Below, one piece after another: positions 35,575 through 44,175 of a DNA stretch of 64,000 bases. Origin of the DNA: JAJPIG01 sp035531675 (GTDB taxonomy: Bacteria > Desulfobacterota > Binatia > Binatales > Binataceae); assembly GCA_035531675.1 (NCBI GenBank), contig DATKSL010000039.1, positions 1-64,000 on the forward strand. Direction: 5' to 3'. A model generated the notes under the pieces. The model saw only the letters and a list, made by a program, of their open reading frames with translations, was not told the origin of the DNA and made no database searches. The stretch's first letter is position 1. Every line of letters begins with the position of its first letter. The position numbers and the translations under genes are program-made.

Positions 35575-37152
35575 ATGACTGCGGCGATGAAGGATACGGC
35601 GGGATTACATTCCGGCCAAATCGGCGATTTGCGCAACACGCTGGAATGGCTGCGCGGCGAGGGCCATCTGATCGAGAGCGACAAGGAAGTCGACCCCAAC
35701 CTCGAGATTACCGGCCTCCAGAAGCATCTCGACGGCAGCTGCCCGATCGTATTCAACCAGGTGCGCGGCAAACCGCGCCATCGCGTGGTCACCAACGTCT
35801 TCGCCGACAGCAACGTGATCAACAAGATCTTCGACTGGCCGAGCGACGCCGAGCGCACCCGCCAGCTCGCCTACGCGCTGTCGCATCCGCTGCGGCCGAT
35901 CGAAATCGCGCAGAAAGACGCCCCGGTCCAGCAGGTCGTGATCGAAAAGCCGAGCGACGTCAATGAATTCATGGTGCCGATTCGGCACACCGATCTCGAG
36001 CCCGAGTTCACGGTCGGTTCGGGCATCCGGCTGATTTCGGGCGAGCAGTTCGACGGCGGCACCGACGTCGGCTACAACCGGATGAATTTCCGCTGGGGCA
36101 ACGTCGGCACCTTCCAGATCTCGCCCGGATCGCACATGTGGCAGGTGGTATCGCGCTACTACAACAGCGGCAAGCCGGTGCCGATCACGATGGCGTTCGG
36201 CGTGCCGCCCTCGTGCACGCTGCTGGCGGGCGCCGGTTTCGACTACGTGATCCTGCCGCAGGGATGCGACGAGCTGGGCGTCGCCGGCGCGGTGCAGAAG
36301 TCGCCGGTCAGAATCGTCAAGGCGCGGACGGTCGACGCGATGTCGCTGGCCGACGCGGAAATCGTGCTCGAGGGCTACGTCGACCCGCGCGACCGGCGCT
36401 ACGAGACCCGCGAGGCCGAGGAGGCCGGCACCCAGGGCCGTTTCCACTTCCATCCCGAGTGGGCGGGCTACATGGGCAAATCCTACAAGGCGCCGACCTT
36501 CCACGTGACCGCTATCACGACGCGCCAGCCCGACCCCAAGCTGCTGGTCCACGTGCTCGGCGTCCATATGCTCGACGACAACAATATCGACACCACGGTG
36601 CGCGAAGCGGCGATCTTCGAGCTGTGCAACCGGATGCAGCCCGGGATCATCCAGGACGTGCATATCCCGTACTCGATGACCGACTGGGGCGGCTGCATCA
36701 TCCAGGTCAAGAAGCGCAATCGAATCGACGAGGGCTGGCAGCGCAATTTCCTCTCCGCCATCCTCTCGACTTCGCAGGGCATGCGGTTGGCGATCGCGGT
36801 CAGCGACGACACCGATATCTACGACATGGACGACATCATGTGGTGCCTGACCACGCGGGTGAATCCGCGCGCCGACATCCTGAATCCGATTCCGGGCGGA
36901 CGCGGCCAGACCTTCATGCCGGCCGAACGCATGACCGCGGGCGACAAGCAGTGGACGGCCTCGAATACGCAGTTCGAGGGCGGCATGGGTATCGACGCGA
37001 CGGTGCCGTTCGGCTACGAGAACGACTTCATGCGGCCGGTCTACCCGGTCGAGCGCGTCAAGCCGGAGAACTTCTTCTCCGGCAAGGATCTCGCCAATGC
37101 GCGCGCGCGCATGAAGGGCTGGGTGCTGTCGCTGGCTCGCACCGGACGCTGA
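35575..37152 (+). CDS. UbiD-family decarboxylase (copy 1)
   Basis: A 525-residue enzyme of the prenylated-FMN-dependent UbiD family, which (de)carboxylates aromatic or unsaturated acids. Family landmarks are PIVFNQVRGKPRHRVVTNVF, DVGYNRMNFRWGNVGTFQIS (prFMN and metal region), MAFGVPPSCTLLAGAGF and the acidic DTDIYDMDDIMWCLTTRVNP. The usual EGPFGDHTGYY-like segment is replaced by TQGRFHFHPEWAGYMGKSYK, so it belongs to a divergent subgroup. No UbiX flavin prenyltransferase is in the window. It is convergent with a CoA ligase gene. Confidence 0.9.
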   Translation: MTAAMKDTAGLHSGQIGDLRNTLEWLRGEGHLIESDKEVDPNLEITGLQKHLDGSCPIVFNQVRGKPRHRVVTNVFADSNVINKIFDWPSDAERTRQLAYALSHPLRPIEIAQKDAPVQQVVIEKPSDVNEFMVPIRHTDLEPEFTVGSGIRLISGEQFDGGTDVGYNRMNFRWGNVGTFQISPGSHMWQVVSRYYNSGKPVPITMAFGVPPSCTLLAGAGFDYVILPQGCDELGVAGAVQKSPVRIVKARTVDAMSLADAEIVLEGYVDPRDRRYETREAEEAGTQGRFHFHPEWAGYMGKSYKAPTFHVTAITTRQPDPKLLVHVLGVHMLDDNNIDTTVREAAIFELCNRMQPGIIQDVHIPYSMTDWGGCIIQVKKRNRIDEGWQRNFLSAILSTSQGMRLAIAVSDDTDIYDMDDIMWCLTTRVNPRADILNPIPGGRGQTFMPAERMTAGDKQWTASNTQFEGGMGIDATVPFGYENDFMRPVYPVERVKPENFFSGKDLANARARMKGWVLSLARTGR

Positions 37153-37182
37153 TCGATCGCGGCCGGCACGCGCGGCCGGCGA

Positions 37183-38715
37183 TCAAGCGGTGCGCTGAAG
37201 TTTCCAGTCGTTCGCGAGCGCCTTGCGGTCGAGCTTGCCGCGATCGTTCTTGGGCAGATTCTCGCAGAAGAAAATCTGCTTCGGGATCTTGAGCGCCGGG
37301 AGCCTGCCGCGGCAATGCTCGAGCACCAGCTCGGCGGAGAGCTTCTCCCCGGGTTTGCTTACCAGGAAGGCGACAACCTCTTCGCCATAGATCCGATCGG
37401 GCACGCCGACCGCAGCCGCTTCGGCCACGCCGGGGACCTCGAGCAGGACGTTGTCGATTTCGATCGGCGAGATATTCACCCCACCGCGAATAATCAACTC
37501 GCGCGTCCGCCCGGTCAGGTAGAGGTAGCCGTCCGGGTCGAGATAACCGATATCGCCCGGCCGGATACGTCCGGTCGAAGTGGTCTCGACCGTGCCGTCG
37601 TAGCGCAGGTAGCGATAGCGGGTCTCGGGATCGCCGCCGACTTCGACCTCGCCGGCCTCTCCGGGCGGCAAAGCGCTACCGTCGTCGTCGACGATCGCGA
37701 TCTTCTGGCTGGGGAACGGCCGGCCGACGCTGCAGAAGCGACGATTGTGCTCGTTACTGCACGCGATCCAGAGCGCTTCGCTGCTGCCGTAACCCTGCGC
37801 GATCGGGATGCCATACATGGCTTCGAAGGCCCGCCAGTGTTCGGCGGTCAGAGCGGCGGAACTGGAAGTGACGAAGCGCAGGCCCGGGAGATCGGCGGCC
37901 TTGATCGGCACCGGCCGATTGACCAGCATCGCGATGCCGGTCGGATTGCAGACCCCGATGGTCGCGCGATAATCGCGCAGCCATTCGAAGTAATGGCTTT
38001 GCGAAAACTTGCGGGCCAGCAGCAGCGTGGCGCCGCGAAACAGCGGTGCGAGCCCGCCCAGCTCCTGTGCCGAGACCCAGTTCAGCGAGCGGAACTCGAG
38101 CATCCGGTCGTCGGCTCTGAGAGCCAGCGTCTCGGCGATCGAGTCGACGTTGATGGCCAGCTCCGAAAAGCCGATTACCGCGCCCTTCGGCATCGAGGTG
38201 GTGCCCGAGGTGTAGACGATCACCGCGTCGTCGTGCGGGCCGCAAACCGACGGGGTCGGCGCCGTGCTCGGCCGCCCGGCAAGAACGCCGAACAGTCCGC
38301 TTCCGCCCGCGGGCTGCCAATCGCCCAGGGCTTGCCATTCCTCGACCGGACATCCCTCGAGCCCTTCGATCAGAGCCGCGTCCTCGAACAGCAACAGCCT
38401 GGTTCTGAGCGCCGCCAGGATCTGCGGCAGGTAGTCGCGATTAGTGTCGGTGTTGATGGTGCAGACCGTGGCGCCGCGGCGCAGCACGCCCAGAAAGACC
38501 ACCAGATGCTCGAGCGAGTTTCCCGATAACAGCGTCACCCGCTGGCTCACCCCGACACCTTTGGCGGCGAGAAAGCCCGCCAGCCGCCCGGTCACATCAT
38601 CGAGCTGGCCGTAGGTTATCGACTTGCCCTGGTCGACGCTCTCAAGGAAAATTTTGTCGGGGAAACGCTGTGCGTAATCTTGTATGCGGCTCGCAAACGG
38701 ATTTTGATATGCCAT
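37183..38715 (-). CDS. AMP-forming acyl/aryl-CoA ligase (1)
   Basis: A 510-residue adenylate-forming enzyme. A3 core is VIVYTSGTTSMPKGAVIGF; A5-like YGSSEALWIACSNEHN; A7/A8 region YLTGRTRELIIRGGVNISPIE; and the catalytic lysine near the end, NDRGKLDRKAL. It would activate a carboxylic acid as its CoA thioester. Substrate cannot be told; context with UbiD enzymes suggests aromatic acids. It is divergent from the next ligase gene across about 100 bp. Confidence 0.9.
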   Translation of the reverse strand: MAYQNPFASRIQDYAQRFPDKIFLESVDQGKSITYGQLDDVTGRLAGFLAAKGVGVSQRVTLLSGNSLEHLVVFLGVLRRGATVCTINTDTNRDYLPQILAALRTRLLLFEDAALIEGLEGCPVEEWQALGDWQPAGGSGLFGVLAGRPSTAPTPSVCGPHDDAVIVYTSGTTSMPKGAVIGFSELAINVDSIAETLALRADDRMLEFRSLNWVSAQELGGLAPLFRGATLLLARKFSQSHYFEWLRDYRATIGVCNPTGIAMLVNRPVPIKAADLPGLRFVTSSSAALTAEHWRAFEAMYGIPIAQGYGSSEALWIACSNEHNRRFCSVGRPFPSQKIAIVDDDGSALPPGEAGEVEVGGDPETRYRYLRYDGTVETTSTGRIRPGDIGYLDPDGYLYLTGRTRELIIRGGVNISPIEIDNVLLEVPGVAEAAAVGVPDRIYGEEVVAFLVSKPGEKLSAELVLEHCRGRLPALKIPKQIFFCENLPKNDRGKLDRKALANDWKLQRTA

Positions 38716-38818
38716 CCAGAACTCCCGTGGACAAACTCCGCCGATCGTTCGCCGGTATTGTCGAGTCTTCCTCCGAAATCGTCAAGGAGAGGCCGTCGGT
38801 TTCGGCCCCCGTTAGCTG

Positions 38819-40369
38819 ATGTCTATATCCGAGCTCTTGCGCCTGACCGCTCGCCAACAACCGGCGGTTGAAGCGATCGTCGATCGCGGGCGGCGAATCA
38901 CTTACGCGGAGTTCGACCGCGCCGTCGATTCGATCGCGACCGGCCTGCTCCGCATGGGACTCGCCCGGGCCGACCGCGCCGCCCTCTGGATCCCGAATCA
39001 CGCGGAATATCTGCTCGTCTACCTCGCCTGCCTGCGCGCCGGGATCGTGGTCGTGCCGATCAATATTCGCCTGGCCGACGACGAGGTGCAGTACGTGCTC
39101 GAGCATTCCGGGGCGTCGGTGCTGTTCAGTATCGATGAGTTCCAGGGGCAGGATTTTCTTGCCCGCAGCCTCGCGCTCAAGCGCCGGATTGCCGGGCTCG
39201 GACGCGTAATCGCGGTCGGGGGGAAGTCAGGTCCGCACCACTCCGAAGCGCTTGCCTACGACGAGCTGCTGGCGGCGACCGATAGCGCCGCGGTCCGCGA
39301 GCGCGAAGAACAAGCGGAAGATTCCGAGCTGGCGCTGATCATCTACACCTCGGGCACCACCGGACGTCCGAAGGGTGCGATGGTCAGCCACGGCGCGCTG
39401 CGATTTTACGCCGGCCGGGCGGCCGCGGCCGGGCTCTTCCGGCGCGGCGATCGAATCCTGCTGATGGTTCCGTTTGCCACCGCGGCGGGCTCGATTATCC
39501 AGACCATCCCCGCGCTCCACGTCGGCGCGACCCTGGTGCTGATGGAGGTCTTCAAGGCCGAGCGCTCGCTCGAGATGATTCAGTCGGAGCGTATCACCTG
39601 TCTGGCGGGTCCGCCGACCATCTACATCCTGCAACTGAACGTGGCCGGCTTCGAACGTTACGACCTCTCGACGCTCGAGCGCGTGATGGTGGGCGCCGCG
39701 CCGGTCACTCCGGAGCTGGTGGCGGAGCTTTCCCGGCGGCTAGCTGTGCAGGTGGTCAATGCGTATGGCGCCAGCGAAACCGCCGGCCTGGTTACCTGGA
39801 TGCCGCCGGATGCTTCGGTCGAACAGCGGACGCAGACCTCCGGCACGCCGATGCCGGGCTATGAGATCAAAATTGTGGACGCCGGCCGGCGTCAGGTCGA
39901 GCCGGGAACGACCGGCGAAATCGCGGTCCGCGGCGGCTCGATCATGAAGGGCTATTTCCGCGACGAAGAACAGACCGCCAAGGTGCTCGATAACGACGGC
40001 TGGTGGTACTCGGGCGATCTCGGGCGGATCGATACCAGCGGCTTTCTCACTATCGAAGGCCGTCAGAAGGAGATGTATATCCGGGGCGGCTTCAACGTCT
40101 ATCCGGCCGAGGTCGAAGCGGTCCTGCAGCAGCACCCGGCCATCCTGATGTCCGCCGTGATCGGCGTTCCCGATCCGGTGCTCGGCGAAAAGGGCCGGGC
40201 CTTCGTCGTACTCCGCGAAGGCAGCCGCCTGACGGCCGATCAGGTACGGGAGTTCTGTCGCGCCAAAATCGCCGACTACAAGCTCCCGGACCAGGTAGTG
40301 TTCCGCGCCTCGCTGCCTTTGAGCGGACTCGGAAAAGTCCAGAAGAGCCGGCTCGTCGAAGAATCCTGA
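38819..40369 (+). CDS. AMP-forming acyl/aryl-CoA ligase (2)
   Basis: A 516-residue enzyme of the same superfamily. A3 core LIIYTSGTTGRPKGAMVSHG; A5 NAYGASETAGLVTWMPPD; A7/A8 FLTIEGRQKEMYIRGGFNVY; C-terminal lysine in LSGLGKVQKSRLVEE. It resembles fatty-acid/long-chain acyl-CoA ligases of the FadD/DltE type. Its start ATG (MSISELLRL) is well placed. It is convergent with the second UbiD gene. Confidence 0.9.
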   Translation: MSISELLRLTARQQPAVEAIVDRGRRITYAEFDRAVDSIATGLLRMGLARADRAALWIPNHAEYLLVYLACLRAGIVVVPINIRLADDEVQYVLEHSGASVLFSIDEFQGQDFLARSLALKRRIAGLGRVIAVGGKSGPHHSEALAYDELLAATDSAAVREREEQAEDSELALIIYTSGTTGRPKGAMVSHGALRFYAGRAAAAGLFRRGDRILLMVPFATAAGSIIQTIPALHVGATLVLMEVFKAERSLEMIQSERITCLAGPPTIYILQLNVAGFERYDLSTLERVMVGAAPVTPELVAELSRRLAVQVVNAYGASETAGLVTWMPPDASVEQRTQTSGTPMPGYEIKIVDAGRRQVEPGTTGEIAVRGGSIMKGYFRDEEQTAKVLDNDGWWYSGDLGRIDTSGFLTIEGRQKEMYIRGGFNVYPAEVEAVLQQHPAILMSAVIGVPDPVLGEKGRAFVVLREGSRLTADQVREFCRAKIADYKLPDQVVFRASLPLSGLGKVQKSRLVEES

Positions 40370-40391
40370 GGCCGCTCGATCCGGCGACTGA

Positions 40392-41915
40392 CTATTTCTT
40401 GAGATAGCGCGCGAACTTCTTCGCGATCCGATCCATCTCCTCGCGGCTCGGGCGCGCCACCTTGGCGAACTCGGGGGCGGTCTCGGGCACCTTGATGGTT
40501 GCGTCGATCCCGACCTGCTCGGTGACAAGCGTGTTGCCCTGCGGTCCGCGCGGCGCCGACGGATCGAGCACCAGCGCGCCGCCATACTCGTTGAACATGA
40601 AGTCGCGTTTGGGCTGCGTCCGCGTAACCATCGCGATCAGGACGTCGGTCAGGTTGTACGGATCGATATCCGGGCCGACCACGACGACATATTTCATCAT
40701 CCTGGGAAAACGCCCCGCCGCCGACCAGACGGCGTGAATCACATGCCGGCCAAACCAGTGAAACGGCTTGTCGTCCCGGTCGCACGAGAGCTGGACGACG
40801 ACGAACGGCAGCCAGGTGCCGCCGTGTACCACGACGTCCTGGACCTGCGGCAGCTTGCGTCTGAGCTCGGCCAGGATCTCGACCGCGACGAAGGTGACAC
40901 CGACGTAGCCGTGGTCGAATGGCGGCCACATCTCATAGACGTTGTACCAAATCGGCTGGCGGCGGCGTGTGATGGTGTTGATTTTGATCAACGGCAGTGT
41001 GAACGCGGGATCGTAATAGCCGAGAAAATTTCCATGTGGTCCGTCGGGCTCTTCCCGGGGCGGAACGATCAACTGCCCTTCCATCACATATTCAGCGCTC
41101 GCCGGCACGTAGAGATCGGAATTTTCGCACTTGACCAGCTCGAGCGGCTGGCCGCGCACCGCGCCGGTCAATGCATATTTGTCCCACGCATGGGTGCCAA
41201 GCAGAATCGACGGGCCGCCGCCGATCGCAAACAGCGTCGGATCGAGCACGTACGCGATCGCGACGTCGAGCGGCTTGCCGAGCTTGACCGCCTTTGAGTA
41301 GTGAACACCGAGATCGTTATAGATCGGGTTCCACCACGCGTACGCGGTCATGTAGGACTTCTGAAGCTCTTCGGGATACGGCTTGCCGTCGAGATCGACG
41401 CCCAACAGGCCGTAACGATAGGTGCTGGCATTCAGCTCGCCGGTGACCGGATCCTTGGACGCCGTGATGTCGCAGTTGGGATACGATTGCCGTTCGTCGC
41501 CGAACCATACGTGCGGGATCTGCGTGCGCAGATCGATCTGGTCGCCCTTGATCACGACCTCCTTGCAGGGCGCCGCGGCGCTCTTCACGATAGTCGGATC
41601 GAGCCACGAACCGGGCTCGTTCAGGATACGGCTGAGTTTCAGCTTGGCTTCCAGCTCGGTCTCGGCGCCGAGCGCGGCCGCCATCCTGCGGCGGCTGCCG
41701 AAGACGTTGAGGATCAGCGGGATGCCGGGGGTGTTGTAGCCGACCAGGTTGTCGAGCCACAGACACGGTCCGTCAAGGCCGGCGACGTGCGATTGCAGCG
41801 CGGCCAATTCGTTGGTGTTGCGGCTAACGTCGATCGGTTCCTCGATCTTGACCAGGTCACCCTGCGCAGAAAGCTCGTCTAGAAAATCCCGCAAGTCTCG
41901 GTATGGAAAAGGCAT
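40392..41915 (-). CDS. UbiD-family decarboxylase (copy 2)
   Basis: About 507 residues. It begins MPFPYRDLRDFLDELSAQGD, as canonical UbiD does. It has PLILNVFGSRRRMAAALG, a NCDITASKDPVTGELNASTY-like prFMN segment, IPHVWFG, and the classic EEPDGPHGNFLGYYDPAF segment carrying catalytic acids. It ends with DIDPYNLTDVLIAMVTRTQP. ATG 41915 has GGAG about ten bases upstream, whereas the longer frame to 42008 has no ribosome site. It probably acts on an aromatic acid. Confidence 0.92.
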   Translation of the reverse strand: MPFPYRDLRDFLDELSAQGDLVKIEEPIDVSRNTNELAALQSHVAGLDGPCLWLDNLVGYNTPGIPLILNVFGSRRRMAAALGAETELEAKLKLSRILNEPGSWLDPTIVKSAAAPCKEVVIKGDQIDLRTQIPHVWFGDERQSYPNCDITASKDPVTGELNASTYRYGLLGVDLDGKPYPEELQKSYMTAYAWWNPIYNDLGVHYSKAVKLGKPLDVAIAYVLDPTLFAIGGGPSILLGTHAWDKYALTGAVRGQPLELVKCENSDLYVPASAEYVMEGQLIVPPREEPDGPHGNFLGYYDPAFTLPLIKINTITRRRQPIWYNVYEMWPPFDHGYVGVTFVAVEILAELRRKLPQVQDVVVHGGTWLPFVVVQLSCDRDDKPFHWFGRHVIHAVWSAAGRFPRMMKYVVVVGPDIDPYNLTDVLIAMVTRTQPKRDFMFNEYGGALVLDPSAPRGPQGNTLVTEQVGIDATIKVPETAPEFAKVARPSREEMDRIAKKFARYLKK

Positions 41916-42052
41916 CCTTTGATACTCTCCTGATGGGGCGTTGCCGCGACGGACGCTAATGTATTTGATGCGACGGTTCAAGGCGATGGACAGCCGGCGC
42001 GGTGACAATTAGAGTGCCGTCCATGATTGCACGCGGAAAGCACGGCGCGCCG

Positions 42053-42664
42053 ATGGCTGTCGACTGGACTCTTAAAGGCCAACTCCTGGGGGCCTGTAAC
42101 TGCGATTGGGGATGCCCGTGCAGCTTCGATGCGCCGCCGACCCATGGATCGTGTGACGGTGTCTATGTTTGGCACGTGACCCGGGGGCGGTTCGGCAAGA
42201 CCCGGCTCGACGACCTGAGCTTCGCCATCGCCGGCCATTCGCCGGGCCCGCTCCATCAGGGTAACGTCACCTGGCAGCCCATCATCGAGCAGCGCACCGA
42301 CGCCGCCCAGCGCGAGGCGATCCTGAACCTCCTGAGCGGCAAGCAGGGCGGACCATGGCGCATCTTTGCTGCGGTCGCCTCGAAGATTCTCGATCCGCTC
42401 TTTACCCGCATCAGCGTGAAGATTGACGGGCTCAAGAGCCGAGCCCGCGCCGGCACGGTGGTAAACATCGCGCTGGAGCCGATTCGCAATCCGGTCACTG
42501 GCAAGGTCGAGGAGCTACGGCTGGTGAAGCCGACCGGCTTCACCTCGAAATGGGCCGACCTCGGCCGTAGCCGCACGATGAAGCTCGCGGTGCCGGAACT
42601 GGCATACGACCATTCGGGTCAGTACGCGGAGTTCTCTGAATTCAGCTACGCCTCAGAAAAGTAG
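42053..42664 (+). CDS. DUF1326 domain protein
   Basis: About 203 residues. The family's Cys-rich N-terminus is complete: GACNCDWGCPCSFDAPPTHG with a following CDGVYVWHV. These cysteines suggest metal binding. The C-terminus (MKLAVPELAYDHSGQYAEF) is also conserved in the family. Biochemical role is unknown. The frame is open upstream to 42002, and an ATG at 42023 is an alternative start. Confidence 0.85.
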   Translation: MAVDWTLKGQLLGACNCDWGCPCSFDAPPTHGSCDGVYVWHVTRGRFGKTRLDDLSFAIAGHSPGPLHQGNVTWQPIIEQRTDAAQREAILNLLSGKQGGPWRIFAAVASKILDPLFTRISVKIDGLKSRARAGTVVNIALEPIRNPVTGKVEELRLVKPTGFTSKWADLGRSRTMKLAVPELAYDHSGQYAEFSEFSYASEK

Positions 42665-42751
42665 CCCGTTTCGATCCGCCGCGCGCCCGCGCGAATCGCG
42701 AATCCGTCCGCAGCGCGCGGCAGGAAACAATTGTCAGACCAGGAGATGAAC

Positions 42752-43168
42752 GTGGCCCAGACCTACACCAAGAGCGTCATCAGTTTCGAACTCGCCCACC
42801 AGATGGTCGGCGCGGCGGCGGCCAAGGCGCAGGAAATCAACGTGCCGCAGGTGATCGCGGTTATCGATGATACCGGGTACCTCAAGGCGTTTGCGCGCAT
42901 GGATGGCGCGCCGCTGATGTGCGAAGAAATTGCGGCCAGCAAGGCTTTCACCGCCCTGTTCGGGATGCCGACCGAGAAATTTTTCGATGCGCTCAAGGGC
43001 GAGCCGTCGTTGATGGCGGGACTGTTCCATCGTCCCCGTATCGCCGCTTTCGGTGGCGGGCTGCCGATCACGATCGGCAACCAGGTGGTCGGCGCGATTG
43101 GCGTCAGCGGCGGCACCGCCGCGCAGGATATCGAGTGCGCGCAGGCTGCCCTCGAACTCGTTAAGTAA
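42752..43168 (+). CDS. GlcG/HbpS-like heme-degrading-fold protein
   Basis: About 139 residues with the GlcG/HbpS fold. Typical stretches are AAAKAQEINVPQVIAVIDDT, the RMDGAPLMCEEIAASKAFTA block and AAFGGGLPITIGNQVVGAIG with GVSGGTAAQDIECAQA at the end. Members bind heme or cobalamin or act as small accessory proteins in catabolic operons. GTG at 42752 has AGGAG six bases upstream; ATG 42746 and TTG 42731 are alternatives. Confidence 0.85.
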   Translation: MAQTYTKSVISFELAHQMVGAAAAKAQEINVPQVIAVIDDTGYLKAFARMDGAPLMCEEIAASKAFTALFGMPTEKFFDALKGEPSLMAGLFHRPRIAAFGGGLPITIGNQVVGAIGVSGGTAAQDIECAQAALELVK

Positions 43169-43274
43169 TACTTCTGCCGGGACCGATCCAGGCGAGGTCG
43201 CGATGCGGCGCGAACTCGCAGTCCGGTCGATTTCCGCAAGCCGCCGTTCTCACTCCATCGCCGCCCCGCCTTGC

Positions 43275-43320
43275 TTGACACCCGCGCCGATGCTGCGCGA
43301 TTTTACGGAACGATCGTTCC
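43275..43320 (+). promoter_or_regulatory. promoter with palindromic (TetR-type) operator
   Basis: A perfect -35 box TTGACA (43275-43280) is followed 18 bp later by GATTTT (43299-43304), a weak -10. Directly after it lies the perfect 14-bp palindrome GGAACGATCGTTCC (43307-43320). A palindrome at the start of transcription fits a TetR-family repressor site. It lies 43 bp before the SDR gene. No TetR gene is in the window. Confidence 0.55.
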
Positions 43321-43363
43321 ATCTCGCGACCAAGCCAAAGCCCGACGTTAGGATGAAGGGATT

Positions 43364-44152
43364 ATGCTGAATCGACTCGAGAAAAAAGTCGCGGTAGTAA
43401 CCGGTGCAGGCGGCGGACTCGGCCGCATCTATTGTCGTCGCCTCGCCGCGGAAGGCGCTGATGTCGCGGTGTGGGATCTCAACGGCCCCGGCGCCGAGGA
43501 GACGGCGCGCCTGGTTTCCGAAACGGGCCGGCGCGGAGTTGGCTTCAAGGTCGACGTCACGCGCGAGGAGCAGGTCATGTCGGCCGCCAAAGCGACCTTC
43601 GATGCGCTCGGCCGCATCGATATCCTGATCAACAACGCCGGAATCGTGCGCGACGTCCCACCCGTACCCATCGAGACCCTTTCGCTCGAGGACTGGAACC
43701 ACATCATCGCGGTCAATCTGACCGGCGCCTTTCTCGCCAGCAAGGCGGTCGTGCCCTACATGAAGCGCTCGGGGAAGGGGAAGATTATCAATGTGTCGTC
43801 GGGCACCGCATTACATGGCGGCTCGATTCGGCTCGACTACATTTGCTCGAAGGCCGGCGTGATCGGACTTACGCGGGCGCTGGCGGTGATGCTCGGTCCG
43901 GACTGGATCAACGTCAATGTCATCGCGCCCGGTCCCGTGCCTTACACGCTGCGCGATCTCGATAAGGGCGCGTCTCCCGAGGAGGCCGAGGCCAAATTCC
44001 CCAGTGAAATGATCTACGCCGGCCGTCAGCTCAAGCGTGAAATCCAGCCGGCGGATATCGACGGCCTGGTGGCATTCCTCGCGTCGCCCGAGAGCGACAT
44101 GATCACCGGCCAGTTGATCACGATCGACGGCGGCCGAGTGTTCGTCGGCTGA
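43364..44152 (+). CDS. SDR-family NAD(P)-dependent dehydrogenase
   Basis: A 262-residue short-chain dehydrogenase. The Rossmann glycine motif is TGAGGGLGR (with VAVVTGAGGG), then NNAGIV, the catalytic Ser in INVSSGTALHGGS and the Y-x3-K in YICSKAGVIG. The C-terminal ITIDGGRVFVG is typical. It probably oxidises an alcohol or dihydrodiol. It is upstream of a Rieske oxygenase gene (23 bp), suggesting the pair hydroxylates and then rearomatises or oxidises a substrate. Confidence 0.92.
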   Translation: MLNRLEKKVAVVTGAGGGLGRIYCRRLAAEGADVAVWDLNGPGAEETARLVSETGRRGVGFKVDVTREEQVMSAAKATFDALGRIDILINNAGIVRDVPPVPIETLSLEDWNHIIAVNLTGAFLASKAVVPYMKRSGKGKIINVSSGTALHGGSIRLDYICSKAGVIGLTRALAVMLGPDWINVNVIAPGPVPYTLRDLDKGASPEEAEAKFPSEMIYAGRQLKREIQPADIDGLVAFLASPESDMITGQLITIDGGRVFVG

Positions 44153-44175
44153 GCGGCGAGGTCTACAGAAGTCCG

